Source: Simkaniaceae bacterium
GTDB taxonomy: Bacteria > Chlamydiota > Chlamydiia > Chlamydiales > Simkaniaceae
Length of the DNA: 33,645 bases
NCBI GenBank assembly: GCA_028281675.1
Contig: JANQJL010000018.1
Location: forward strand, 1 to 33,645
Direction: 5' to 3'
Made by a program: the position numbers and the translations under genes. Below the pieces are notes generated by a model that saw only the letters and a program-made list of their open reading frames with translations, had not been told where the DNA came from and made no database searches. This document shows, in pieces, positions 24,600 to 33,551 of the stretch (the stretch's first letter is position 1; every line of letters begins with the position of its first letter).

Positions 24600-26417
24600 T
24601 TAACTGCAAGCGGAAAATTCTTTCTCAAACTCTTTAACAAGCTCTTCAAAGCGATCGATAAGCATTTGAATGGGACCACTTTCCCTCATATTGACCCCTG
24701 CAATCTCTAAGAGTTCAACCGGATACTTGGAAGATCCTGAGGAAAGAAATTTAAGATAATTTTTGCGCGCTTTTCCTCCTTCTTTCATCAGTTTTTCTAC
24801 TAAGGCATTTGCAGCACTAATGCCAGTTGCATATTGGTAGACATAGAAGCTGGAATAAAAGTGAGGGATGCGGAGAAATTCCACTTCAATTTCTGGATCG
24901 ATCGTAAGATCAGGACCATAATAATCTTCATTGAGCTTCCGATAAATCTCTTTGAGAGTTGCAGCGGTTAGTGGAATCCCCTTTTCTCCCATGGTATGAA
25001 TCATGAGTTCAAATTCTGCAAACTGGACTTGTCTAAAGAGGGTAGCACGAATGTCATCAATCTTTTGATTGAGAAGATAACATCTTTCTTCAGGGGTTAC
25101 TGCTTTTTCCATCAAGTGTCTAAAGAGAAGCTCTTCATTAAAGGTCGAAGCAACCTCAGCGACAAAAATGGGGTAGTTTGAGTATTGGAAGGGTTGGTTT
25201 TTATTGCTATAGTGCGAATGAACACTATGTCCTGCTTCGTGGGCAAGGGTCATCACATCTCGAAGTGTTCCTTGGTAGTTTAAAAGGATGTAGGGAACAC
25301 TATCATAGCATCCACTTGAGTAAGCTCCAGACCGCTTTCTTGCATTTTCATAGCGGTCAACCCATCTTTCTTCTCGGAGACCTTTTTCTAAAACTTGATG
25401 ATACTCTTCGCCCAGAGGCTTTACTGCATCGAGTATGAGTTCGACCCCTTCCGGATAAGAGTAGTGCTTTTCGAACTTAGGAATGAGAGAGACATAAAGA
25501 TCATAAAAGTGGAGCTTATCATATCCAAGTAGCTTTTTTCTTAGAGAAACATATCTGTGCAAAACAGGGAGGTTTTTTCTAACTGTTGAGACGAGATTAT
25601 GATAAACCTCTACATCAATCTGATGAGGCGTTAAAGCTGCATGAAGAGCAGAAGGGTAATTCCGTGCCTTTGCTTCGAAGATATCTCGTTGCACCTGTCC
25701 ATTTAGCATTTCTGAGACGGTATTTTCAAATTCTTGAAACTTCTGGAGGAGTCCTAAAACTGCATTTTTCCTAAGGGTTCGATCTTTTGACTGAAGGTAA
25801 AGGCCATAGGAGCCATGGGTGAGATCAACCTCTTCTCCTTTTTCATTTTTAATCTTTCCAAATTTAAGATCGGCATTATTAAAAACCCCAAAAGCTTTTT
25901 GTGACGCTTGAAGAGCTTTTCCAGCGAGTGATAGGAGATGTTCTTTATCGGCTGTTAAAGTATGAGGTTTGAGTGCAGAAAGTTTTTTCAAGTAGATGTG
26001 ATGTGCACTTAATTTTGGATCCTTTAAGTAGGATTCCAGGGTTTTTTCAGAGAGTTGAAGAATTTCGGGTTGAACCCAAGAGGTTTCATTTTGAAAATCA
26101 TGATAAAGGAGGGAAATTTGATCATAAGCGTGCTTATAGGTTTCATTTGCTACATCTTCATCATGACGAAGGTGAGCATAAGTGTAGAGTTTGTATAGAC
26201 GTCTTTCCACATCTAAGGTGTTATTTAAAAGAGCTTCGAGACTCTCAGAACCTTCTCTAATTTTTCCTTGATAATCACCTATATGAGGCCAATGGGTGGT
26301 TTTAGATTTATTCTTTGTCAGTTCTGTAAATTCTTTTTTCCAAGCCTCTAAATTAGGATAAAGAGGGGTAACATCCCACTGATCACCAGGTTGAATTTCA
26401 CTACGCTCTTTTGCCAC
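24600..26417 (-). CDS. pepF: Oligoendopeptidase F (M3 family zinc metallopeptidase)
   Basis: PepF cleaves short peptides in the cytoplasm. The 605-residue protein has the zinc motif in LAHEAGHSVHSHY (His393, Glu394, His397), with the third ligand expected in FVAEVASTFNEELL. The N-terminal helical lid and the M3B layout are typical, as is the length. It starts at GTG (26415-26417) after TATAGGAGTATTC, which is a well-spaced ribosome site. It is divergent from groES, as in Chlamydia, with palindromic element C in the gap. Confidence 0.95.
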   Translation of the reverse strand: MAKERSEIQPGDQWDVTPLYPNLEAWKKEFTELTKNKSKTTHWPHIGDYQGKIREGSESLEALLNNTLDVERRLYKLYTYAHLRHDEDVANETYKHAYDQISLLYHDFQNETSWVQPEILQLSEKTLESYLKDPKLSAHHIYLKKLSALKPHTLTADKEHLLSLAGKALQASQKAFGVFNNADLKFGKIKNEKGEEVDLTHGSYGLYLQSKDRTLRKNAVLGLLQKFQEFENTVSEMLNGQVQRDIFEAKARNYPSALHAALTPHQIDVEVYHNLVSTVRKNLPVLHRYVSLRKKLLGYDKLHFYDLYVSLIPKFEKHYSYPEGVELILDAVKPLGEEYHQVLEKGLREERWVDRYENARKRSGAYSSGCYDSVPYILLNYQGTLRDVMTLAHEAGHSVHSHYSNKNQPFQYSNYPIFVAEVASTFNEELLFRHLMEKAVTPEERCYLLNQKIDDIRATLFRQVQFAEFELMIHTMGEKGIPLTAATLKEIYRKLNEDYYGPDLTIDPEIEVEFLRIPHFYSSFYVYQYATGISAANALVEKLMKEGGKARKNYLKFLSSGSSKYPVELLEIAGVNMRESGPIQMLIDRFEELVKEFEKEFSACS

Positions 26418-26433
26418 GAATACTCCTATAGTT

Positions 26434-26598
26434 TAGACCCAGGTTCCAGATTTTGTGCGACCACTTTCTTCATCTTTTTAATCCTAAGCAAGTTGCAAAA
26501 TCTCATCTAGTATCTACACTATGTTTTTGATTTCGCAGCTTGCTTAGAATCAAAACTCTATCGAAATCGCCACCCACAAAATCTGGAACTTGGGTCTA
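26434..26598. repeat. Palindromic element C between pepF and groES
   Basis: This is a 165-bp decayed palindrome. The outer arms of 24 bp (26434-26457 and 26575-26598, beginning TAGACCCAGGTTCCAG) pair with one mismatch. An inner arm CTAAGCAAG-T-TGC pairs with its partner near 26540, with two or three mismatches, at nearly equal spacing. No target duplication is clear and nothing is encoded. It begins 17 bases before the pepF start, so it occupies the pepF promoter region and the 5' side of the groE control region. Confidence 0.8.
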
Positions 26599-26650
26599 GA
26601 GATAGAACCTACCGAATTTTCCAATCTTTCGCAATTAAAAAAAAATTATA

Positions 26651-26677
26651 TTAGCAATTTCATGCGATCAGTGCTAA
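26651..26677. promoter_or_regulatory. CIRCE operator for HrcA upstream of groES
   Basis: TTAGCAATT, nine bases, then CAGTGCTAA matches the CIRCE consensus (TTAGCACTC-N9-GAGTGCTAA) at 15 of 18 positions. A possible -10 box TATATT (26647-26652) overlaps its left edge, so bound HrcA would block the groE promoter. No good -35 box is seen at 16-18 bp. This is the classical heat-shock control of groESL, also used in Chlamydia. Confidence 0.8.
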
Positions 26678-26760
26678 TTTTTATTGAAAAAAAGTCCTTC
26701 CATCTCTAAACTGAGTGTTGTAAACTTGCTAAAAATTTTACTGAAATTAGGAGTAATTCT

Positions 26761-27069
26761 ATGTCTCAACAAGCAAAAGTTTCCCTTAGACCTCTTGGCG
26801 ATCGCCTCCTTGTTCAACGTTTAGAACAAGAAGAAACCCTTAAGGGAGGCATCATCCTTCCCGATACCGCAAAAAAGAAGCAAGAAACGGCGAAAGTCAT
26901 TGCTGTCGGAAAAGGAAAAGTCACAGAGGATGGAAAAACATTGCCAATGCCTGTAAAAGTAGGCGATACCATTCTCATGGACAAATATTCCGGACAAGAA
27001 GTGACTGTTGATGACGAGGAGTTCATTGTTCTTCGTGCTGATGATGTGATTGCAACAATTGAAGATTAA
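26761..27069 (+). CDS. groES: Co-chaperonin GroES
   Basis: GroES forms the heptameric lid of the GroEL folding chamber. The 102-residue protein shows [14 protein letters not shown] at the start. The mobile loop [18 protein letters not shown] and the closing [14 protein letters not shown] are also present. TTAGGAG stands 7 bases before the ATG. It precedes groEL by 18 bases and lies downstream of a CIRCE operator. Confidence 0.97.
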   Translation: MSQQAKVSLRPLGDRLLVQRLEQEETLKGGIILPDTAKKKQETAKVIAVGKGKVTEDGKTLPMPVKVGDTILMDKYSGQEVTVDDEEFIVLRADDVIATIED

Positions 27070-27087
27070 GAAGGAGAAAAATAGTTT

Positions 27088-28716
27088 ATGGCACCTAAAG
27101 ATATTAAATTTAAAGAAGATGCAAGAGAGAAGATCTTAAAAGGGGTTAAAGCACTCTCAGCAGCAGTGAAAGTAACGCTTGGTCCTAAGGGGCGAAATGT
27201 TGCGATCGATAAAGCATACGGCGCCCCACATGTAACTAAAGATGGTGTGACCGTTGCTAAAGAAGTCGAACTCGAAGATAAGCACGAAAACATGGGTGCA
27301 CAAATGGTCTTAGAAGTAGCTAACAAGACCAATGATAAAGCTGGTGACGGAACGACTACTGCAACGGTTCTTGCTGAAGCCATTTATAGCGAAGGGCTTC
27401 GAAATGTCACTGCTGGCGCAAACCCCATGGAAGTTAAGCAGGGGATCGAAAAAACGGTTCAAGCTTTAACTGCTGAGCTTAAAAAGATGAGCAAAAAAAT
27501 CAAGGACCGGAAGGAAATCGCTCAAGTTGCAACCATTTCCTCCAATAACGATCCTGAAATTGGTGAAACGATTGCCAAAGCAATGGAGCGTGTTGGAAAA
27601 GATGGAACGGTAACTGTTGAAGAAGGAAAAGGATTCGAAACCACTCTTGATATCGTCGAAGGGATGAATTTTGACCGCGGCTACCTCTCTGCTTACTTTG
27701 TGACCAATCCAGAAACACAAGAAGCGATTTATGAAGATGCTTTTGTCCTTATCTATGACAAGAAAATCTCTTCCATGAAAGACTTTTTGCCGATTCTTCA
27801 AGCTGTTGCAGAAAGTGGACGCCCTCTTATTATCATCGCAGAAGATGTTGAAGGGGAAGCTCTTGCAACACTCGTTGTTAACCGTCTCCGTGGTGGCCTA
27901 AAAGTTTGCGCTGTAAAAGCCCCTGGATTTGGAGATCGCCGCAAAGCGATCCTTCAAGATATTGCCATTTTGACTGGTGGTCAGTTTATCAGCGAAGAGC
28001 TTGGAATCAAACTTGAAACGGTAACCCCTGATATGCTTGGAAAAGTGAAGAAAATTGTCATCAAAAAAGAAGACACCACCCTTGTAGAAGGGGGAGGTGA
28101 CAAGCAAGCGATCCAAAAACAAATCGCTTTGATCAAACGTCAAATCGAAGAAAGTACTTCTGATTATGATCGCGAGAAGCTCGAAGAGCGCCTTGCAAAA
28201 CTTTCAGGTGGCGTAGGAATTATCCGCGTCGGCGCTGCCACTGAAGTGGAAATGAAGGAGAAAAAAGATCGCGTTGATGATGCTCTTCAAGCAACAAAAG
28301 CAGCTGTCGAAGAAGGGATACTCCCTGGCGGCGGAAGTGCTTTCATCCACTGTATCCCTATCCTGAAAAAGCTTTCAGAGAGCTTTACTGGATGTGAAAA
28401 GGTGGGTGCTGAAATCATCATGAAGGCAATCACTCATCCCCTACGCCAAATCGCTGAAAATGCAGGGCAAGAGGGATCAATTGTCGTTCAAAAAGTGATG
28501 GGAATGAAACCGAATGAAGGATGGAACGCTCTGACTGATGATTATGGCAACCTCGTTAAAATGGGTGTGATTGATCCGACAAAGGTTGTGCGCCTCACGA
28601 TTGAGCTTGCTGCATCGATTGCTTCTCTTCTTCTTACTACAGAAGCAATCATCACCGATGAACCTAAAGATGAAAAGGGAGCGCCTGCTATGGCAGGTGG
28701 GGGGATGGAGTACTAA
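27088..28716 (+). CDS. groEL: Chaperonin GroEL
   Basis: GroEL is the ATP-driven folding chaperone. The 542-residue protein has the ATP motif GDGTTT (Asp87), [10 protein letters not shown] near the start, and the family signature [15 protein letters not shown]. The tail is GGGMEY, shorter than the GGM repeats of E. coli. This is the copy linked to groES. Chlamydiae usually carry additional groEL paralogues elsewhere, and the conserved catalytic residues suggest this is the main one. AAGGAG lies 11 bases before the ATG. A strong terminator follows. Confidence 0.97.
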   Translation: MAPKDIKFKEDAREKILKGVKALSAAVKVTLGPKGRNVAIDKAYGAPHVTKDGVTVAKEVELEDKHENMGAQMVLEVANKTNDKAGDGTTTATVLAEAIYSEGLRNVTAGANPMEVKQGIEKTVQALTAELKKMSKKIKDRKEIAQVATISSNNDPEIGETIAKAMERVGKDGTVTVEEGKGFETTLDIVEGMNFDRGYLSAYFVTNPETQEAIYEDAFVLIYDKKISSMKDFLPILQAVAESGRPLIIIAEDVEGEALATLVVNRLRGGLKVCAVKAPGFGDRRKAILQDIAILTGGQFISEELGIKLETVTPDMLGKVKKIVIKKEDTTLVEGGGDKQAIQKQIALIKRQIEESTSDYDREKLEERLAKLSGGVGIIRVGAATEVEMKEKKDRVDDALQATKAAVEEGILPGGGSAFIHCIPILKKLSESFTGCEKVGAEIIMKAITHPLRQIAENAGQEGSIVVQKVMGMKPNEGWNALTDDYGNLVKMGVIDPTKVVRLTIELAASIASLLLTTEAIITDEPKDEKGAPAMAGGGMEY

Positions 28717-28737
28717 TTCCACCCCCTTTTCCTTAGG

Positions 28738-28772
28738 AAAAAGCGCTTCGACCATCGAAGCGCTTTTTTTTT
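28738..28772 (+). terminator. Intrinsic terminator of the groE operon
   Basis: GCGCTTCGA (28743-28751) and TCGAAGCGC (28755-28763) form a perfect stem, extended by A/T pairs, around the loop CCA. Nine T follow. It is placed 22 bases after the groEL stop. Confidence 0.92.
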
Positions 28773-28799
28773 ATCTCCAGATCGAGTATCGATGGGAGT

Positions 28800-29465
28800 A
28801 TGAAGAAACTCATTGGAATCCTTGCTGGTATCATCATCATTCTCATTGCTGCGGGCTACATCGCCTACGCTAATTCAGCCTTGATTTTAGGAGAAATCAT
28901 CTCCCACAAAACAAAAGTCCCTGTCACCATTCAAAACATTGAATTTCGAAGAGAATCGTTTACCATTCAAGAGCTTCATATGGAAAATCCCAAAGAAGCC
29001 CGTCTTCCTACAGCGCTCAAAGTAGAAACAATCAATGTCCATGCCCCTTATCATCAGTATATTGAAGATCCTATTGTCATCGATCAAATCAACGTCAACA
29101 ATTCTTATGTGAACATTCAGCTCTATACAAAAGACCAAACGAAGGGAAACTGGCAAACAGTCATGAATAATATGGCTGAGGATCATAACAGTCTCCTATC
29201 GATTGAGCGGCCTGCCCTTATTAGGAAACTTATCCTTACCAATATCCAAATCGATCTAATTCTCGCAGATGGAAGTATGCATAAACTCTCTCCCATTGAT
29301 CGACTTGAGTTTGATAATATCAATTCTGACAAAGGGATTCCGATCCAAGAAATCTCAGAAATCATTGTTGAGAAAATGATGCAGTCGATCTTCCTTGAAA
29401 AAGGACTAAAAGCAATTATCGAGGTTCCAGCCGATATTATCAAAGGAGTCTTTCCCTTTTTATGA
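28800..29465 (+). CDS. AsmA-like membrane-anchored protein
   Basis: The 221-residue protein has an N-terminal membrane segment (about 4-24, LIGILAGIIIILIAAGYIAY). A beta-rich domain follows with the AsmA-type opening: a helix after the membrane, then VTIQNIEFRRESFTIQELHM and repeated strands such as IDQINVNNSYVNIQL. AsmA relatives line up lipids or help outer-membrane assembly from the periplasmic side. This one is much shorter than classical AsmA and only the N-terminal repeat pattern is present. Assignment rests on pattern, not on a catalytic motif. It is translationally coupled to the next gene through ATGA (29462-29465). Confidence 0.6.
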   Translation: MKKLIGILAGIIIILIAAGYIAYANSALILGEIISHKTKVPVTIQNIEFRRESFTIQELHMENPKEARLPTALKVETINVHAPYHQYIEDPIVIDQINVNNSYVNIQLYTKDQTKGNWQTVMNNMAEDHNSLLSIERPALIRKLILTNIQIDLILADGSMHKLSPIDRLEFDNINSDKGIPIQEISEIIVEKMMQSIFLEKGLKAIIEVPADIIKGVFPFL

Positions 29466-30967
29466 CACACATGGAGCTTTCTAAAGACAAAAAGCGGGGA
29501 ATCCGCACCCTCTTTCTCATTCAGATTTTTTCAACACTGAGTTTTAGTGTTCTTTATTCCACCTTGGTACTTTATACAACAAAGGGACTTGCGTTAAGAG
29601 CCGATACAGCCATTGCAATCACAGGAACTTTTGTTGCTTTTAACTATTTCCTCCACCTCCTTGGGGGTTATATTGGAGGGAGGTTTTTAAGCTACCGCCT
29701 CCTTTTTTGCATTGGGATGCTTTTTCAGGTGTTTGGATGCATGATCTTATCAATGGTTAGCCTAGATTCTCTCTATTGGGGCCTCGCAATTTTCCTTACA
29801 GGATGTGGCCTTAACGTCACCTGTGTCAACTGCATGCTCATTCAACTTTTCGAGCCACATGATAAAAACCGTGAAACAGCTTTTCTATGGAATTACAGTG
29901 GAATGAACATCGGTTTCTTTATTGGATTCACGATGAGTGGAATCTTTCAGATCGATCAAAACTATACCCTCCTTTTCTTAGCAGCAGGCCTAAGTAATGT
30001 GATCACCATTGTGATTACTTTGATCAATTGGAAACTCTTAAAAGATGTGGGAACCCACCTTACCCATGTGACAGGGAACAAACAATTTCGGTTAGGAGTG
30101 ATTGGCCTGATAATGATCGTCATCTTAAGCTTTGCGCTTCGGTGGCTCCTTAACCACTCATACTTTAGTAATGAGTTTATCATCATTGTGGGCATTATCA
30201 TGCTTATTGTGATTGGAGGGATTGCTTTTCAGCAGCGGGTGGAAGATGCACGGAGAAAAATCTGGGCCTTTTTAATCTTAGCTCTAGCCTCTCTGATTTT
30301 TTGGACCCTTTATCAAATGGCTCCCATGGGTTTAACTCTTTTTTATATTCACAATGTCGACCGTAACATTATGGGTTTTACCATCCCCCCTCAGTGGCTG
30401 ATGAATATCAACACAATCATTATCATTCTTGGAGGCCCTTCTCTTGCTCACTATCTAAAATGGATGCGATCAAAAGGAAAAACAGTCCGAATCCCCTATC
30501 AATTTGCTATCTCCCTCTTTCTCATTGGAATCGGTTTTGCAATTCTACCTCTTGGAATCCATTTCGCTGATGCACAAGGGATGTCAGCTTTCTCTTGGAT
30601 TATCATTAGCTACGTCTTCCAAAGTCTCGGTGAGATCCTCATCTCCCCGATTGGCTATGCGATGATTGGACAGCTCATCCCTTCAAAACTCCAAGGGCTG
30701 ATGATGGGAACGTGGCTGATGATTTCAGGAATCGCAGCAACACTCTCGAACTACTTCTCACAGAAAAGCTTTGATAAAACCTTGTTAAACAATCCCCTAC
30801 AGACGAACCCTACTTTCAGTTCATCCTTCAATATCTTAGGGTGGAGCTCAATCGGCGCAGGGATCATCTTGGTCTGCCTTTTCCCCTTCCTGAAAAAACT
30901 GATCCAAGAGAAAACACCTCACGATACTCCTCATCTTTATAACGCCCCAGAAGACACTCCTTATTAA
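29462..30967 (+). CDS. POT/PTR2-like major facilitator transporter
   Basis: The 501-residue polytopic protein has about 12-14 membrane segments. The block RETAFLWNYSGMNIGFFIG corresponds to the POT-family segment with an invariant Asn-Ile-Gly. The repeat LGEILISPIGYAMIG matches the conserved region near helix 10. POT proteins import di- and tripeptides with protons. The family's ExxER motif in helix 1 is absent: the equivalent stretch reads LIQIFSTLSFSVLYSTLVLY. Proton coupling or substrate may therefore differ. It overlaps the AsmA-like gene by four bases. The alternative ATG at 29471 would lose the coupling. Confidence 0.8.
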   Translation: MTHMELSKDKKRGIRTLFLIQIFSTLSFSVLYSTLVLYTTKGLALRADTAIAITGTFVAFNYFLHLLGGYIGGRFLSYRLLFCIGMLFQVFGCMILSMVSLDSLYWGLAIFLTGCGLNVTCVNCMLIQLFEPHDKNRETAFLWNYSGMNIGFFIGFTMSGIFQIDQNYTLLFLAAGLSNVITIVITLINWKLLKDVGTHLTHVTGNKQFRLGVIGLIMIVILSFALRWLLNHSYFSNEFIIIVGIIMLIVIGGIAFQQRVEDARRKIWAFLILALASLIFWTLYQMAPMGLTLFYIHNVDRNIMGFTIPPQWLMNINTIIIILGGPSLAHYLKWMRSKGKTVRIPYQFAISLFLIGIGFAILPLGIHFADAQGMSAFSWIIISYVFQSLGEILISPIGYAMIGQLIPSKLQGLMMGTWLMISGIAATLSNYFSQKSFDKTLLNNPLQTNPTFSSSFNILGWSSIGAGIILVCLFPFLKKLIQEKTPHDTPHLYNAPEDTPY

Positions 30968-31098
30968 GCCATACTTGCTCGACTTGGTAAGTTTTTGGCT
31001 CCATCTGAAAAGGTTTAAAAACCTTCCCTGCAAGAGTTTGCTTGGCGCCTCAGAAAACATTTTGCACGCCTTTTCCCAGATTTCGTGAAATATCCAGG

Positions 31099-31902
31099 CT
31101 AACCATTTGTGGTGAAACCAGGAAAGAGGGTCATCCCTCCATCAACGAAGAGGCTTGTCCCATTGACATAGTCTGAAAGGTCTGAGGCAAGCCAAACAGC
31201 CGCATTCCCAATATCCTCAACCTCCCCGATCCTCTTATAGGGGATAACGTGCATGAGGTCCTCAAGAGCTTCTGGGGTCTCCCAAGCACCTTTATTGATT
31301 GGGGTTTTGATCGCTCCTGGACAGATACTATTGACCCGGATTTTCTTGGGAGCATGCTCTTGAGCCATCGATTTCATGAGAAGCATAACTCCCCCCTTAG
31401 AGGTAGCATAGTTGGCATGTCCTGCCCATGGGATCATCTCATGAACCGAACTCATACAAATCACTTTACCAGCAGCGCAGGAGACCTCTTTAACAACGCC
31501 ACGACGGAGGAACTCGCGGATCGCTTCGCGAGCGCAAAGAAACTGACCAGTGAGGTTAATCCCAATCACTTTGTTCCACTTTTCAAGTGTCATATCGACA
31601 AAAGGAGAGTCTTGTTGAAGTCCTGCATTATTAACGAGAATATCGATCGTTCCAAATTCTTTAAACATGAGTTGAAACATCGCTTGGACATCAGCTTCAT
31701 TTGAAACATCGGCCCTTGCAACAAGAACTTTTCCCCCATATTGCGTGGCTTCATGGGCAACAGCTTCGGCTTTTTCTTTCGAACCAGCGTAATTGATTAC
31801 AACATCAGCACCTGCTTTCGCAAGCGCTATGGCAACGCCATGACCAATCCCAGAACTTGAACCTGTAACGAGTGCTTTTTGTCCTTTGAGTAACTCAGAC
31901 AT
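31099..31902 (-). CDS. Short-chain dehydrogenase/reductase, glucose 1-dehydrogenase-like
   Basis: The 267-residue classical SDR has the NAD(P) motif TGSSSGIG (13-20), NNAG (91-94) and the catalytic Ser152-Tyr165-Lys169 in SSVHEMIPWAGHANYATSK. The finish NGTSLFVDGGMTLFPGF is typical. Sequence style resembles glucose 1-dehydrogenases, which oxidise glucose to gluconolactone, but SDR substrate cannot be read from sequence. AAAGGAG precedes the ATG by 6 bases. It follows the Nudix gene by 18 bases on the same strand and is probably co-transcribed with it. Confidence 0.88.
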   Translation of the reverse strand: MSELLKGQKALVTGSSSGIGHGVAIALAKAGADVVINYAGSKEKAEAVAHEATQYGGKVLVARADVSNEADVQAMFQLMFKEFGTIDILVNNAGLQQDSPFVDMTLEKWNKVIGINLTGQFLCAREAIREFLRRGVVKEVSCAAGKVICMSSVHEMIPWAGHANYATSKGGVMLLMKSMAQEHAPKKIRVNSICPGAIKTPINKGAWETPEALEDLMHVIPYKRIGEVEDIGNAAVWLASDLSDYVNGTSLFVDGGMTLFPGFTTNG

Positions 31903-31920
31903 ATGAATCTCCTTTCATTC

Positions 31921-32379
31921 CTAGATAAGAGATTCGCGCTGTTTTTGCAAGCAATACTCAAGAACTTCAGCACTATCATTAATGAGTGGAAGCAAAAGAG
32001 CTTCGTTATGAGTCGCCCATCTTGCTTCAGTATGCTCACGAAGATTAAGATGAAGTGTGGGCTCTTTTGTAAAAGTATAATGATAGATGGAAAAGTCGTA
32101 TTTCAAGCCAGAAAACTCCATATAGAGGGTGATCAAGTGAGGAAGGTTTTCTAGGAGAAGCTCGACTCCACACTCTTCGTGCAATTCCCTTTTCGCTCCC
32201 TCAATACGGGACTCCCCATCTTCTCTTTTACCTCCAGGCAAACACCATGTCCCACCAGCATAAGACTGAGGGCTCCTTTTAAGAAGAAGGATTCTCTCTT
32301 GATAAAGGCAATAACATCCAACGGCTGTAACTTCTGGGACGTATCCTTTAGGTTGGGTCTCATAAACTTTTAGAGTCAT
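31921..32379 (-). CDS. Nudix hydrolase
   Basis: The 152-residue protein carries a complete Nudix box, GKREDGESRIEGAKRELHEE followed by CGV, and matches the pattern GX5EX7REUXEEXGU. Such enzymes hydrolyse nucleoside diphosphates linked to another moiety, such as ADP-ribose, sugar nucleotides or oxidised dNTPs. No specificity motif is recognised. The ATG at 32379 is chosen over TTG two codons earlier. It precedes the SDR gene by 18 bases and is divergent from the LicD-family gene. Confidence 0.85.
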   Translation of the reverse strand: MTLKVYETQPKGYVPEVTAVGCYCLYQERILLLKRSPQSYAGGTWCLPGGKREDGESRIEGAKRELHEECGVELLLENLPHLITLYMEFSGLKYDFSIYHYTFTKEPTLHLNLREHTEARWATHNEALLLPLINDSAEVLEYCLQKQRESLI

Positions 32380-32415
32380 TTTCAAAAAAGATCGATTGGT
32401 TTAGAGTCCTTAGGT

Positions 32416-33546
32416 ATGAGTGTTATAGATATTTTCCCAAAAATCTGCAACTTTTTTCCTAAAGTGACAGCTATTTTTCTAAATATTGGGATGCTCATCG
32501 TTTCGCTTTATCATGTTTATTACCAAAATGTCTTTTTTAATACTTCTTTCGATGAGGCTCATGGAATCGAAAAAGTAGGGAATTTCTTTTTAGTTCCCTC
32601 TCAATACCTTTGTGAGGGAAAGGTTGTCTCCTATAATGAAGAAGCCCATTCCTTCGAAATCAACCAACGCTTTCAATATGAGACAAATAAACGATTTTAC
32701 ACCCCTCTAGCTACTATTCTTTTCACTCCAGGACTTATTTTAGGAGTCGCTTGTAAAGGGCTCGCTTTCATTTCTCCTAAAGTCCAAGAAAGACATCGAA
32801 ACCTATATAATGAAATGCACCAAACAGAGGTGATCTCAAACAACGATAACTACCTAAGACTCGGAATAAAGGTTAATGATTGGAAGGAAGGAGAAACATT
32901 CACCTCTCAAGGATATAAACGGAAGCCTGGGGATGAAAACAACCTTCGAGAAGACAAAGAAGCCCTAAAAGAAATCGCAAAGCTTCTTCATAAGGAGAAA
33001 ATCCCTTTTTGGGTCGATTGCGGTACCTGTATTGGGGCCTATCGCTATGGAGGAGTGATTCCTTGGGATAATGACATTGATCTTTCTGTCCTTGTTGATG
33101 ACTTTCAAAATGTAATGAATGCTCTAAGAAAACTAGACCCCAAAAGATTTGTCGCACAAAATTGGTCCTGTCGAGGGCGCCCCGGCTCTTATATTCGGGT
33201 TTATGTGAAGAAAAATCGTAATCATATCGACATTTATATGAACGATATCAATCCTAAGGAGAAAACCATTACTTATATTATTGCTCATGAAAATAGTCAT
33301 TTTATGGCAGAAGGGTGGAAGAAAAGAGAGCGGGCTCAAAGGGCCTCCATTCCCTTTGATGTAATCTTCCCCCTTAAGCGGGGAGAATTCGATGGAATTG
33401 AAATTCCTGTTCCCAACCAAATAGAGCGCTTTTTAAGCTCCAAATATGGCCCTAACCTAAAGCCTGTGAAAGTCTACAGTACAGAAACGGGTGCATATGA
33501 AAAAGATCTCACCCATCCTTATTGGGAAATCCCCCTAGCTCATTAA
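32416..33546 (+). CDS. LicD-family phosphotransferase-like protein with membrane N-terminus
   Basis: The 376-residue protein has two hydrophobic stretches (about 14-36 and 95-119), then the LicD/fukutin core. The core includes FWVDCGTCIGAYRYGGVIPW (about 197-216) followed by DNDIDLSVLVDD, with the metal-binding DxD type residues, and later IDIYMND. LicD proteins transfer phosphocholine or related groups to surface glycans in other bacteria. The eukaryotic fukutin relatives transfer ribitol phosphate. The target here is unknown. The first domain with the two membrane segments is not one I recognise. It ends five bases before palindromic element A at the window edge. Confidence 0.78.
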   Translation: MSVIDIFPKICNFFPKVTAIFLNIGMLIVSLYHVYYQNVFFNTSFDEAHGIEKVGNFFLVPSQYLCEGKVVSYNEEAHSFEINQRFQYETNKRFYTPLATILFTPGLILGVACKGLAFISPKVQERHRNLYNEMHQTEVISNNDNYLRLGIKVNDWKEGETFTSQGYKRKPGDENNLREDKEALKEIAKLLHKEKIPFWVDCGTCIGAYRYGGVIPWDNDIDLSVLVDDFQNVMNALRKLDPKRFVAQNWSCRGRPGSYIRVYVKKNRNHIDIYMNDINPKEKTITYIIAHENSHFMAEGWKKRERAQRASIPFDVIFPLKRGEFDGIEIPVPNQIERFLSSKYGPNLKPVKVYSTETGAYEKDLTHPYWEIPLAH

Positions 33547-33551
33547 TATTA

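Noticed and set aside
25973-26260. Plus-strand open frames inside pepF
   Set aside because: Shadows of a well-supported gene, without ribosome sites or recognisable domains. The same applies to antisense frames in lpxD, groEL and pdhC.
31010-31025. Hairpin AAGGTTT-AA-AAACCTT as a bidirectional terminator between the transporter and SDR genes
   Set aside because: A weak A/T-rich stem with a two-base loop and no T run. The 131-bp gap shows nothing else I can support.
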